Part shown: positions 1 through 6,771 of the stretch, piece by piece
How the letters are laid out: every line of letters starts with the position of its first letter
Numbering within the stretch: the first letter of the stretch is position 1
Origin: DAOUEG01 sp964589285
GTDB lineage: Bacteria; Chloroflexota; Dehalococcoidia; Dehalococcoidales; RBG-16-60-22
Assembly: GCA_964589285.1 (NCBI GenBank)
Contig: CAZPSP010000057.1
Span: 1 to 15,221 of the forward strand
Direction: 5' to 3'
Length of the DNA stretch: 15,221 bases
Made by a program: the position numbers and the translations under genes
The notes under the pieces: generated by a model
The model's input: only the letters and a program-made list of their open reading frames with translations
The model's database searches: none
Told to the model about the DNA's origin: nothing

Positions 1-271
1 CCAGGTAGCCGTAGCGTTTCCAGGCGGTGCCTTCCTTGATGATGGTATTGGCGAGAATAAAGCCGGCGAGGTTGTCGTCGATAAGGGCGGTCAGGCAGTA
101 TTCGGCGTCCGCGGTGAAGAACTCCGTGACCTCGTGGGCGTCCCAGGTGCGGTAGAGGATAGGCAGGCGCTGGCTGGTGAAGAGCTTCTCCCCGAGGTGG
201 TAGACGGCGGCGAGGTCGTCTATCTCCATTTCACGGATTTCTATTTCGGGCTTATCATTATCAGATGACAC
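1..271 (-). CDS. GNAT-family N-acetyltransferase, N-terminal part (gene runs off the window)
   Basis: Reading leftwards from a GTG codon at 271 the frame stays open to the window edge and gives about 90 residues, with the segments EIREMEIDDLAAVYHLGEKL, FTADAEYC, LIDDNLAGFILANTIIKEG and WKRYGYL. This is the usual N-terminal layout of a GNAT acetyltransferase of the RimI type: a first beta strand of I-R-E-M, the helix D-D-L-A-A-V-Y, and the beta hairpin ending in G-F-I-L-A. The acetyl-CoA binding motif A lies beyond the window, so the acceptor substrate cannot be guessed. The GTG start is preferred over an internal ATG at 229 because AGGGAG lies 7 bases upstream of it and the GTG start keeps the first beta strand. 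A TATAAT-like -10 lies at 309-314. Confidence 0.8.
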   Translation of the reverse strand, partial: MSSDNDKPEIEIREMEIDDLAAVYHLGEKLFTSQRLPILYRTWDAHEVTEFFTADAEYCLTALIDDNLAGFILANTIIKEGTAWKRYGYL

Positions 272-308
272 GCGTCTGCTCCCTGGAATATTCGGTAGTG
301 CTATAACG

Positions 309-314
309 ATTATA
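309..314 (-). promoter_or_regulatory. Possible -10 box upstream of the partial GNAT gene
   Basis: The minus strand reads TATAAT at 314 to 309, 38 bases before the GTG start. No convincing -35 hexamer lies 16-18 bases upstream, so this is only a candidate. Confidence 0.35.
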
Positions 315-350
315 GCATGAGACATCACGCCTGCACTCCTCTGCCGCCGT

Positions 351-382
351 AAAAAAGAAGGGGCCGGATTTCCGGCCCCTTC
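351..382 (-). terminator. Rho-independent terminator of the FG-GAP protein gene
   Basis: A perfect 11-bp stem (357-367 paired with 372-382, GC-rich core GGGGCCGG) closes a 4-base loop. On the minus strand it is followed directly by six T residues (plus-strand A run 351-356). It lies about 65 bases past the stop codon of the 446-2311 gene and separates that gene from the GNAT gene downstream. Confidence 0.92.
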
Positions 383-445
383 TCGCCTCACGGGCGGTCA
401 CTTCTGGAACAGACGCGGGTTTGAACCGTCATCCATTTGGTATTC

Positions 446-2311
446 CTACCCGTTTAGTCGGCCGTTTTCGAATACATCGATGCAGTCCGTCCCGGAGGCG
501 GGTCCCTCCAGCGTCATGACCACGTCCGGGCCGGGCTCCACGGTCAGCGCGATGTCCTCCGCGTCAAACGAGAGTTTGATGGTCCAGCCGCTGCCTTTCT
601 TTTCGCAGGCCGGGACCCCGTTGAGCGTAAACAGGCCGGCTTCGGCGTCCGCCAGGTCTGCCATGGTTGCCGCATCCAGGGTGAACGTGATGGCGGCCTC
701 CTCCGAGGATTCGTTGCCGTCGTTGACCACGAGGCTCGCGGTAAAGGAACCCGGCGGCAGGAACACTGTGACTATCATCTCATCCGCGACACTGATTTCA
801 CCGTCCGGGCCGGTCAGGGTCCAATCGAAGGTCAGCGGGTCGCCATCGGGGTCGTAGCAGCCGGAGCCGTCGAGGACGATTTCCATCACCTGGGGGGAGC
901 TGCAGTCAACTCCACGAATTTGAGCTTTGACCCATTTTCCGCAGCGGTCGATATTGAAGGTCTGCGGCGTTACCTTGATGAGTACCGGCAGCGGTATACA
1001 GGCGTCTTCCACCGGGGCAATTACGGCGACCGGCGGCCGGTTCAGCGCGAACACGTAGGCGGCGCCGGCTTCCCAGGCCACGTCGTCATCACCCGTTGCG
1101 CCGCAGACAATGGTATGACAGTTGACGGCCACCGCCTCTCCGAAGTTATCATTGAGTTCTTCTTCCTCGGGCCTCAATTCCTGCTCCTGGCTCCAGACAC
1201 CCCCGCTCTCCGAATAGACAAAGACGGAACCTAGAAGGGAAAAAGCGTCGCCCTCGAACGCTCCGAGAACCAGCGTTTCTCCGTCGAACGCCATTGAGAT
1301 GAGGTGGAAAACCCCCGGCGAGGTCAGCTTCTGCTGCTGGTTCCAGACGCCGCCGCTGCGAGCAAAAAAGTACGCGGAACCTCCTCCTTCACTGTGCACA
1401 TAGTCATCGTAAGGGGCCAGGACGACGATGGTATCACCGCAGAGCGCGACAGCCTCTCCAAAGAAGTCATTTTCATCGCCGTCGGACGCCATGAGCTTTT
1501 GCTGCAGGCTCCATATCTCCCCGCTGCGGGTAAATACGAACGCCGCACCGGCATCTTCTGCAGCTTCGTCGTCGCCCAGGGCGCCGATGACGATGGTATC
1601 GTCTTCCACGGCGACTGAGCATCCGAAGCTTGCGCGTTCATCTTCCGAACCGGTCAACACGGCCTGTTCGTTCCAGGTATCCCCGGTGCGGACAAAAACG
1701 TATACTTCGCCAAGGCCGAACCTGCCTTCAGTGTCCCCGACGGCGATAGTATCTCCATCGATAGCCACCGATGTCCCGAAGAAGTCGGTCTCGGCGCCGT
1801 CGCTGGCGGTCAGCTTCTGCTGTTCGGCCCAGACTCCGGCTTCACGGGTAAAGACGTAGGCCGCGCCGGTGGTCCGTTCTCCCTCGAATGAGGCTATATC
1901 GGAAAGGCCCATTGCTCCGACTACCATGATATCCCCCTGAATATCTATCGAATAGCCGAATTCATCGCCCGGCACAGGATCGCTGGCTGTCAACTTCTGC
2001 TGGAGTATCCAGGAACTGCCGTTGCGGACGTAGACATAGACCGCACCGGTGAAATCCTGTCCCGTGGCGTTATCGCTGCTGCTATAGCGGGCGCCGACAG
2101 CCAGGGTATCGCCGTCGATGGCTACCGCGTTACCCCACCAGACCAACGGCTCGCCGCCGATGGGGGTCAGCTTCTGCTGCTGGAAGTAGTCCGCCAGGGC
2201 GGGGCCGCCGGGAAGCCCCATCACCCAGGCGCCGGAAATCAGGACAATCGCCAAAATAGCGGCCAGGAAACGGGCCATCCCTCCCATCCTCCCGGTCCTC
2301 GATGTTCGCAT
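446..2311 (-). CDS. Secreted FG-GAP repeat protein with PKD-like domain
   Basis: A 621-residue exported protein. Residues 1-40 are a Sec signal peptide: basic start, hydrophobic core FLAAILAIVLISGAWVMGL, and an ALA|D cleavage site near residue 40. Seven tandem repeats of about 50 residues follow up to about residue 425. The recurring pattern is W-x-x-Q-Q-K-L-T-A-S-D, then FG-x-x-V-A-I-x-G-D-T-I-x-V-G-A, then GAAYVF, which is typical of FG-GAP beta-propeller proteins. The sixth repeat is shortened and lacks the FG pair. Residues about 465-550 resemble a PKD/Ig-like domain (DGSGCYDPDGDPLTFDW, then SLVVNDGNES). The last 70 residues are unassigned. The start is well placed: AAGGAGGG at 2320-2327 lies 8 bases before the ATG. 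It probably acts at the cell surface in binding or adhesion; no catalytic residues are visible. It appears to be monocistronic. Confidence 0.9.
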   Translation of the reverse strand: MRTSRTGRMGGMARFLAAILAIVLISGAWVMGLPGGPALADYFQQQKLTPIGGEPLVWWGNAVAIDGDTLAVGARYSSSDNATGQDFTGAVYVYVRNGSSWILQQKLTASDPVPGDEFGYSIDIQGDIMVVGAMGLSDIASFEGERTTGAAYVFTREAGVWAEQQKLTASDGAETDFFGTSVAIDGDTIAVGDTEGRFGLGEVYVFVRTGDTWNEQAVLTGSEDERASFGCSVAVEDDTIVIGALGDDEAAEDAGAAFVFTRSGEIWSLQQKLMASDGDENDFFGEAVALCGDTIVVLAPYDDYVHSEGGGSAYFFARSGGVWNQQQKLTSPGVFHLISMAFDGETLVLGAFEGDAFSLLGSVFVYSESGGVWSQEQELRPEEEELNDNFGEAVAVNCHTIVCGATGDDDVAWEAGAAYVFALNRPPVAVIAPVEDACIPLPVLIKVTPQTFNIDRCGKWVKAQIRGVDCSSPQVMEIVLDGSGCYDPDGDPLTFDWTLTGPDGEISVADEMIVTVFLPPGSFTASLVVNDGNESSEEAAITFTLDAATMADLADAEAGLFTLNGVPACEKKGSGWTIKLSFDAEDIALTVEPGPDVVMTLEGPASGTDCIDVFENGRLNG

Positions 2312-2319
2312 GAGACAAT

Positions 2320-2327
2320 CCCTCCTT
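2320..2327 (-). promoter_or_regulatory. Strong Shine-Dalgarno site of the FG-GAP gene
   Basis: The minus strand reads AAGGAGGG, 8 bases before the ATG at 2311. It decides the start against the internal Met codons at residues 9 and 12. Confidence 0.8.
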
Positions 2328-2506
2328 CTGTTATTACCAGATTTCGCACATATTATTGAACGCTACACAAACGAAGGAGGACTATCCGTAATTACGCTGG
2401 ATTTAGCATAGCGGATTACTACGTAAGAGCTTTATTAGGCTGGATGAATCCGGGAGGTCAGCTGGAATCTGGAATGCAGTCGGGCATTACCGGGGGTACT
2501 CATGGC
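2328..2506. other. Upstream region of the FG-GAP gene, no gene seen
   Basis: AT-richer sequence with several short stop-bounded frames and no coding signal. Some T/A-rich stretches (for example TAATAT on the minus strand near 2350) could serve as a -10 box, but no -35 partner at a normal distance was found, so no promoter is called. Confidence 0.5.
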
Positions 2507-2556
2507 TTATAATTTCTTCACCATGATGATGCGGTCGTCGCCGGGGGTTGAAATCT
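2507..2556 (-). pseudogene. Decayed 3' end of a GNAT gene, paralogous to the gene at 2839-3315
   Basis: Read on the minus strand this piece ends in PGDDRIIMVKKL and a TAA stop at 2509-2507. The intact neighbour ends in APGDDRIIMMKHP and a stop. About 40 bases of the two copies align with a few substitutions and a 2-base deletion just before the PGDD codons. That deletion shifts the frame. Upstream of it the similarity stops and hairpin repeats take over. The piece therefore looks like the tail of a former tandem GNAT copy whose body was lost or replaced by repeat sequence. It cannot encode a working enzyme. Confidence 0.7.
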
Positions 2557-2624
2557 CCCCCGACCCATCTTGCTGGAGCCAGCATTTTGAAGCGAACTCA
2601 GAGTTTGAGCGCCGACGGAGATAG

Positions 2625-2645
2625 ATTCCAGCCTGAAGCTGGAAT
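2625..2645. repeat. Hairpin repeat ATTCCAGC / GCTGGAAT
   Basis: A perfect 8-bp inverted repeat closes a 5-base loop (CTGAA). It is the first of three hairpins packed between the GNAT remnant and the A-rich repeat, and resembles short dispersed intergenic palindromes. Confidence 0.65.
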
Positions 2646-2661
2646 GACGAAGGGAACGACT

Positions 2662-2682
2662 GCGGGCAGGGACGCCCGCGCT
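2662..2682. repeat. GCGGGC hairpin repeat, copy 1 (inverted copy at 9502-9522)
   Basis: GCGGGC and GCCCGC pair around a 6-base loop (AGGGAC). The 21 bases 2662-2682 are the exact reverse complement of 9502-9522, so the two copies form an inverted pair about 6.8 kb apart. Confidence 0.8.
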
Positions 2683-2704
2683 ACCCGGAGGAATGATGTT
2701 ATTT

Positions 2705-2731
2705 GGTGGGTTACGCTTCGCTCCACCCACC
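2705..2731. repeat. GGTGGGT / ACCCACC hairpin repeat
   Basis: A 7-bp inverted repeat with a 13-base loop (TACGCTTCGCTCC). It has the look of the widespread bacterial intergenic palindromes with GGTGGGT and ACCCACC arms. No open frame of coding character crosses it. Confidence 0.65.
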
Positions 2732-2764
2732 CTACGGCTGCCCGCTACATAGCCAGGTAACCAG

Positions 2765-2838
2765 CAAGGTTCAGGAAGGCACAGTTTTAAGCTTTGAGAT
2801 GTAGTTTTGACCTTTGAGTTCTGACTTTTAACTTCCTT
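2765..2838 (-). repeat. A-rich intergenic repeat, copy 1, directly after the GNAT stop codon
   Basis: On the minus strand this is a run of short TCAAAA-like units (GTTAAAAGTCAG, ACTCAAAGGTCAAAACTAC, ATCTCAAAG) ending in GTGCCTTCCTGAACCTT. A related copy lies at 9359-9430 on the plus strand, also starting right after a stop codon and ending in ATGCCTTCTGAAACTTGG. The two are similar rather than identical. Confidence 0.65.
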
Positions 2839-3315
2839 TCACGGGTGCTTCATCATGATGATGCGGTCGTCTCCGGGGGCGTAGAAATCCGGCACACGGG
2901 CGACTTCTTCATACCCCCGGTGGGCGTGGAAGCGGCGGGTGTTCTCGTAGAGCGGGATGGAGGAGGTCTCGATGAGGATCATGCGGCCCCGCGCTTTCCT
3001 GACGGCGGCCTCCGCGGCACGGCTGAGCGCCGAGCCGACGCCTTCGTTGCGGTGCTCGCGGCTGACGGCTTCCCAGTAGAAGTCCCAGGTGCCTTCCGTG
3101 CAAGGCGTCGGGCCGTAGACGATGTACCCCGTCACCTTTTCATCCAGTTCCGCCACCAGCGTGTGGTACCCGGAGGCTTTGCCGTCCTTCAGGTACGCGT
3201 CGATGACCTCTTCGGCCACGGTGACTTCGTGCGGTTTGAATTCAGGCGAATGCCTGAGGATGTGCATTACTGCGGGTTTGTCCGCGGCCGTCATGGGCCG
3301 GACCTTGATAGGCAT
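2839..3315 (-). CDS. Small GNAT-family N-acetyltransferase, last gene of the kamA operon
   Basis: A 158-residue, single-domain GNAT enzyme of normal length. It should transfer an acetyl group from acetyl-CoA to an amine. Motif A is plain: beta strand WDFYWEAVSREH followed by the pyrophosphate-binding loop R89-N-E-G92-V-G94 and helix SALSRAAEAAVR. Motif B is IPLYENTRRFHAHRGYEEVARV, with the Tyr and the RGYEEVAR turn common in this family. The ATG at 3315 has AAGGA 5-6 bases upstream and lies 74 bases inside the end of the preceding ATP-grasp gene, so translation is probably coupled. Because the operon starts with lysine 2,3-aminomutase, an amino group of beta-lysine or of a product built from it is a reasonable acceptor (inference). 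It is shorter than the dedicated beta-lysine acetyltransferase AblB of methanogens, so it should not be given that name. Confidence 0.85.
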   Translation of the reverse strand: MPIKVRPMTAADKPAVMHILRHSPEFKPHEVTVAEEVIDAYLKDGKASGYHTLVAELDEKVTGYIVYGPTPCTEGTWDFYWEAVSREHRNEGVGSALSRAAEAAVRKARGRMILIETSSIPLYENTRRFHAHRGYEEVARVPDFYAPGDDRIIMMKHP

Positions 3316-4309
3316 GTTGTTCCTTCTTCATTGCCAGCCGGAGAATTGTTTCGATGAAATCGGAATAGCTCATGCCGGCGGCCGCGGCCTGGCGGGCGGC
3401 CCCGGCATCGGGGGAGATATCCGGATTGGGGTTGACTTCAAGGACATGCAGGACGCCCTTATCGTCCATGCGCATATCGGCGCGGGCGTAGCCGGTACAG
3501 CCGAGCGCGCGGCAGGCGGCCAGGGCGGTAGCGGCAAGGCGGTCCCGTTCCTCCGGCAAGACATCGGCCGGACAAACGGCGCGGGTCCCTCGGTATTCCG
3601 GGCTTTCCGGGTCCCATTTGGAGGCATAGGTCAGCAGGCGCGGATGGGCCGGCCCAAGCTCATACACGATCTCCGATACGGGCAGAACGGTGCCGTCCCC
3701 GAGGACGGTGGCGTTGAACTCACGCCCGCCGATGAACCGCTCCACGAGGACTTCATCGCCGTACATCTCGGCCACGCCGCGGATACGCTTTTTCAGTGCC
3801 GCCAGGGTACGCACGACGCTTTCTTCGGTGATCCCGTGGCTGGCGTCCTCACCGCACGGCTTGACGATGCACGGGAAGCGCAGGCAGAACAGGTGCAGGA
3901 TGTCCGGGTTAAGCAACTGGAAGTCCGGCGTGGGAATCCCGGCGGCCTGGAGGAGCACCTTGGCGTGGGCCTTGTTCAGGCCGAGACGCAGCGCCTCGGC
4001 GGAGCAGCCGGTGAACGGCATTTTCCGGTAGGTAAGTATCTGCGGCACGAGCGGTTCCGATTCCGGGTGGCCGGAGAAACCCTCGAACAGGTTAAAGACG
4101 ACATCGGTATCCAGCTTCTCCAGGTCCTTGACGGCAAGCTCCCGCGGCGGCGCGAGGGATAACTCGGCAACCGGGTACTCACGTTCTTCCAGGGCCTTAT
4201 GGACGGCCCGGACGGCTTCCAGCACGCCTTCCACGGCGGCCCGTTCCCCGGCGTCGTCATAAAAGGATACCTGCGGTTCATTATAGACAATCGTTACACG
4301 CGGGCGCAT
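3242..4309 (-). CDS. D-Ala-D-Ala-ligase-like ATP-grasp enzyme (second in the pair)
   Basis: A 355-residue ATP-grasp protein expected to activate a carboxylate as acyl phosphate and join it to an amine. The ATP-binding part shows FPCIVKPCGEDASHGI (residues 145-160), VLVERFIGGREFNATVLGDG, and the metal-binding end LEVNPNPDISPDAG with E291 and N293. The N-terminal part keeps the Ddl-like order VVFNLFEGF (71-79), then PFTGCS, but lacks the HGxxGEDG loop of genuine D-Ala-D-Ala ligases. The usual EGSSxGI ATP loop is EDASHGI here. It is therefore probably not a cell-wall ligase. Its ATG at 4309 overlaps the upstream ATP-grasp gene by 16 bases, and its 3' end overlaps the GNAT gene by 74 bases. Its last 25 residues are low-complexity and may be disordered. 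The substrate is unknown. Confidence 0.85.
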   Translation of the reverse strand: MRPRVTIVYNEPQVSFYDDAGERAAVEGVLEAVRAVHKALEEREYPVAELSLAPPRELAVKDLEKLDTDVVFNLFEGFSGHPESEPLVPQILTYRKMPFTGCSAEALRLGLNKAHAKVLLQAAGIPTPDFQLLNPDILHLFCLRFPCIVKPCGEDASHGITEESVVRTLAALKKRIRGVAEMYGDEVLVERFIGGREFNATVLGDGTVLPVSEIVYELGPAHPRLLTYASKWDPESPEYRGTRAVCPADVLPEERDRLAATALAACRALGCTGYARADMRMDDKGVLHVLEVNPNPDISPDAGAARQAAAAGMSYSDFIETILRLAMKKEQHAYQGPAHDGRGQTRSNAHPQAFA

Positions 4310-5295
4310 TGCGGGTACCTCTCCAGCGCGGCATCGAGGACGGAGCGGATGACGCTCTCATGGCTGATGCCAAGTTTCCCGGCCATGATGATGAGGTCGC
4401 TGTAGGTCCCCAGGCCGGGCAGGGGATTGATCTCGATAAAGTACGGCGTGCCGTCACGGCCGACGCGGAAATCGACGCGGGAAACGTCACGGCAGCCCAG
4501 TACCCGGAACGATTCCAGGCTGGCCTTTTCCAGTTTTTCCAGGACGTTCGCGGGCAGCCTGACGGGTGATTCGTAGTCGACCAGGTTGACATAATCACGC
4601 TTGACTTCCAGGGAATAGACGAAGTGCTCCACCTTCGTTTTCGGGACCACGCGCAGCATGCCGGTGACGCGGGGCGGGTAGTTGCCGATGACGCCGACGG
4701 TCACTTCCTCGCCGTCGATGAATTCTTCCACCATGGCCGGCTGGCGGTAGTCCCTCGTGATGCGGCGGGCTTCTTCCCGCGCTTCCGGTATATCATGGAC
4801 CAGCGAGGTAAGCCGTATGCCCTTGCTGGAGCCTTCGAACGCCGGCTTGATGATGACCGGGAAAGGGATGGAACTCCAGGGCGCGCGGTCGATGTCCTCG
4901 TCCGGGTAAATCATGAACCAGCGCGGCGTGACGATGCCGTCCGACGCGACGAGTTTCTTGGTCACTGGCTTGTCCAGGCAGACGGACAGGCAGAGCGGGT
5001 CCGAGCCGGTGTAGGGGACGCCGAGCATCTCCAGGACGGCTGGGACCTGGGCCTCGCGGCTGCGGTAGCTCCCGCGGCCCTCGGAGATGTTGAAGACGAT
5101 GTCCGGGCGTTTCGTGCGGACGGCGTCGATGAACTCTTCGCCGCCGCCGAGCCTGACCACCTCATGACCGGCCCCGGTGAACGTCCGTTCCAGTATGTCT
5201 ACCGTTTCCGGTGAATCGTACTCTTCCAGGGCGTCTTCCACGCCCGGCTGCCGGTGGAAAGCGGTTTTCAGATCGTAGGCGAGACCGATTCGCAT
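4294..5295 (-). CDS. D-Ala-D-Ala-ligase-like ATP-grasp enzyme (first in the pair)
   Basis: A 333-residue ATP-grasp ligase. Visible landmarks are IVFNISEGRGSYRSR (67-80), PYTGSDPLCLSVCLDKPVTK (94-113), the ATP loop IIKPAFEGSSKGI (148-160, E154), VEEFIDGEEVTVGVIG, and the magnesium-binding end FIEINPLPGLG (E288, N290). The C-terminal half is close to the D-Ala-D-Ala ligase pattern. At the N-terminus, NISEG replaces the HGxxGEDG substrate loop, so a different amino-acid or peptide substrate is likely. The ATG at 5295 lies 28 bases inside the end of kamA with AGGAGAG 5 bases upstream. It differs clearly from the second ATP-grasp protein in the operon (EGSSKGI against EDASHGI), so the pair probably performs two different ligations rather than being redundant. 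Confidence 0.87.
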   Translation of the reverse strand: MRIGLAYDLKTAFHRQPGVEDALEEYDSPETVDILERTFTGAGHEVVRLGGGEEFIDAVRTKRPDIVFNISEGRGSYRSREAQVPAVLEMLGVPYTGSDPLCLSVCLDKPVTKKLVASDGIVTPRWFMIYPDEDIDRAPWSSIPFPVIIKPAFEGSSKGIRLTSLVHDIPEAREEARRITRDYRQPAMVEEFIDGEEVTVGVIGNYPPRVTGMLRVVPKTKVEHFVYSLEVKRDYVNLVDYESPVRLPANVLEKLEKASLESFRVLGCRDVSRVDFRVGRDGTPYFIEINPLPGLGTYSDLIIMAGKLGISHESVIRSVLDAALERYPQCARV

Positions 5296-6644
5296 CTGCT
5301 CTCCTCCCCGGTGGATTCGGCGAGTGACAGCAGGCTGTCCACCACGCCGCTCGTGACGGCCGCTTCCTGTGTTGCCATCGATTGTGGTTCCGGGTTGCGA
5401 TAGCGGAAGATACGCCCCTCGTAGTTCTTCAGGAGCAGTTCTCCCTCCTTCATATCGAGGACGTAGTTCGGCTGGAGCGGCACCTTGCCGCCGCCGTCGA
5501 CCAGGTCCACGACGAAGGTCGGGACGGCCAGGCCGGACGTGTGCCCGCGCATGCCTTCGATTATCCTGATGCCGGTCTCGACCGGCGTCCGCAGGTGCTC
5601 GGTGCCCTGGACCTCATCGCACTGGAAGAGGTAGTAAGGCCGGACCTTGCTTTTCAGCAGGGTGTGACACAATTTGGTCATGGTCTCCACGGAATCGTTG
5701 ACGCCGCGCAGCAGGACGGACTGGTTGTTTACCGGCACGCCGGCGCGCAGGAGCCGGTCAATAGCGGCCACGGACTCCGGGGTCAGTTCATGGTAGTGAT
5801 TGAAGTGCGTGTTCAGCCAGATGGGGCCGTAGTTGGAGAGCATATCGCATAGTTCGGAATCGATACGCTGCGGCAGCACTACCGGGACGCGTGAGCCGAT
5901 ACGGATAATCTCCACGTGCGGGATGGCCCGCAGCCGGGAGATGATGGATTCGAGGCGGCTGGTGGCGAGCGTCAGGGGATCGCCGCCGGAGACAATGATA
6001 TCGCGGATGGCGGGGGTTTTCCGGATATAGTCCAGCATGGCTTCGATTTCCGCATCCGTGCGGGTCCAGTTGCCGTGGCGCCATTCCCGCTTGCGGGTGC
6101 AATGGCGGCAGAGCATGGGGCAGATGTCCGTCAGCACCATGAGGGCGCGGTCCGGGTAACGGTGGACGAGGCCGGGGACGGCGGAGTCCTCTTTTTCCGC
6201 GAGGGGGTCTTCCATGCCCAGACAACCCATCGTTATCTCTTCCAGGCAGGGCACGGACTGCATGCGGACGGGATCGTCCGGGTCGAGCGGGTCGATAAGC
6301 GATAGATAGTAGGGAGTGATGGCCATGGGGTAACGCGCGATGACGCGTTCCAGGTCGTCCTGTTGTTCAGGGGTAAGGGTAAGGTAGCGGCTGAGCTGCC
6401 GCACCGAGGTTATCCGGTTGCGAAACTGCCATTTCCAGTCGTTCCAGGCGGAGGCGGGGACGTCCGGAAAATAAAGGTCTTTCCCGGTGACGCGTTTACC
6501 TGGGGGTTCCTCCTCGTTTTCCGGCTGGCAGACCGGTACGAGGACAGACTCCTCGGAAGTCTTTTTGTGGAGTCTCTGTTTGATGGTGACGCTGGGGGAA
6601 GCGGTGTTGTGTTGGGTTCGAACGGCCACCGGTGACGTATTCAC
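5268..6644 (-). CDS. kamA: Lysine 2,3-aminomutase (KamA-family radical SAM, PLP-dependent)
   Basis: A 458-residue enzyme expected to convert L-lysine to beta-lysine using a [4Fe-4S] cluster, S-adenosylmethionine and PLP. The cluster motif is C175-P-M-L-C179-R-H-C182 in a CxxxCxxC arrangement. SGGDPL follows as the SAM-binding segment. The PLP lysine is K387 in VDLVDGGGKVPLQPNY. By spacing, D343 (in FQCDEVQGTEH) and D380 (in FVVDLVDGGGK) match the two aspartates that bind the epsilon-amino group in the clostridial enzyme; glutamate 2,3-aminomutases carry other residues there. That favours lysine as substrate. One oddity is VDLVDGGGK where the usual text is VDAPGGGGK. The protein has roughly 40 residues of extra, polar N-terminus. 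It starts with GTG at 6644, preceded by AAAGGA. It is the first gene of an overlapping operon with two ATP-grasp ligases and a GNAT. Confidence 0.92.
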   Translation of the reverse strand: MNTSPVAVRTQHNTASPSVTIKQRLHKKTSEESVLVPVCQPENEEEPPGKRVTGKDLYFPDVPASAWNDWKWQFRNRITSVRQLSRYLTLTPEQQDDLERVIARYPMAITPYYLSLIDPLDPDDPVRMQSVPCLEEITMGCLGMEDPLAEKEDSAVPGLVHRYPDRALMVLTDICPMLCRHCTRKREWRHGNWTRTDAEIEAMLDYIRKTPAIRDIIVSGGDPLTLATSRLESIISRLRAIPHVEIIRIGSRVPVVLPQRIDSELCDMLSNYGPIWLNTHFNHYHELTPESVAAIDRLLRAGVPVNNQSVLLRGVNDSVETMTKLCHTLLKSKVRPYYLFQCDEVQGTEHLRTPVETGIRIIEGMRGHTSGLAVPTFVVDLVDGGGKVPLQPNYVLDMKEGELLLKNYEGRIFRYRNPEPQSMATQEAAVTSGVVDSLLSLAESTGEESRCESVSPTI

Positions 6645-6698
6645 TTTTCCTTTGTTGCAACTCTCCTTTTTATCCAGGGCGGGCGGTCCAACGACGAA

Positions 6699-6715
6699 GG
6701 GGCTGCATCAGCCCC
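6699..6715. other. Hairpin in the kamA leader
   Basis: GGGGCTG and CAGCCCC form a 7-bp stem with a 3-base loop. It falls inside the predicted 120-base leader of kamA and just before the -35 of the opposing promoter. There is no T run on the minus strand, so it is not an obvious terminator. It may affect mRNA stability or attenuation. Confidence 0.4.
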
Positions 6716-6716
6716 C

Positions 6717-6745
6717 TTGAATAAACCCTTTTTTCCTGATATACT
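6717..6745 (+). promoter_or_regulatory. Probable promoter of the winged-helix regulator gene
   Basis: TTGAAT at 6717-6722, a 17-base spacer and TATACT at 6740-6745 form a good sigma-70-type promoter reading towards the regulator. The start point would be near 6752, giving a leader of about 115 bases. Its -10 box sits between two half-sites of the inverted-repeat operator. Confidence 0.55.
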
Positions 6746-6769
6746 ATTCAGGAATTATTATTCCTGAAT
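6733..6769. promoter_or_regulatory. Operator: three TTCCTGAAT-type half-sites in alternating orientation
   Basis: A perfect 10-bp inverted repeat, ATTCAGGAAT at 6746-6755 and ATTCCTGAAT at 6760-6769, is separated by TATT. A third half-site, TTCCTGA at 6733-6739, forms a second inverted pair with TCAGGAA at 6748-6754. Half-site centres are about 14-15 bases apart. The array overlaps the predicted kamA transcription start and the -10 of the opposing promoter. This is where a repressor could control both directions; the winged-helix protein encoded alongside is the obvious candidate. Confidence 0.75.
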
Positions 6770-6771
6770 CA

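Noticed and set aside
2518..2760. Two 70-codon frames on opposite strands in the repeat region
   Set aside because: Both run through the palindromic repeats and the GNAT remnant; no ribosome site and no coding character.
3122..4162. Plus-strand open frame of about 346 codons opposite the GNAT and ATP-grasp genes
   Set aside because: Antisense shadow with no recognisable domain; the minus strand has ATP-grasp and GNAT motifs and coupled starts.
3242..5295. Vancomycin-resistance-type ligase cluster
   Set aside because: No VanH- or VanX-like gene is nearby, and the ligases lack the substrate loop of D-Ala-D-Ala/D-Lac ligases.
6645..6770. Lysine riboswitch upstream of kamA
   Set aside because: The leader is too short and lacks the multi-stem conserved core of a lysine riboswitch; only one simple hairpin is visible.
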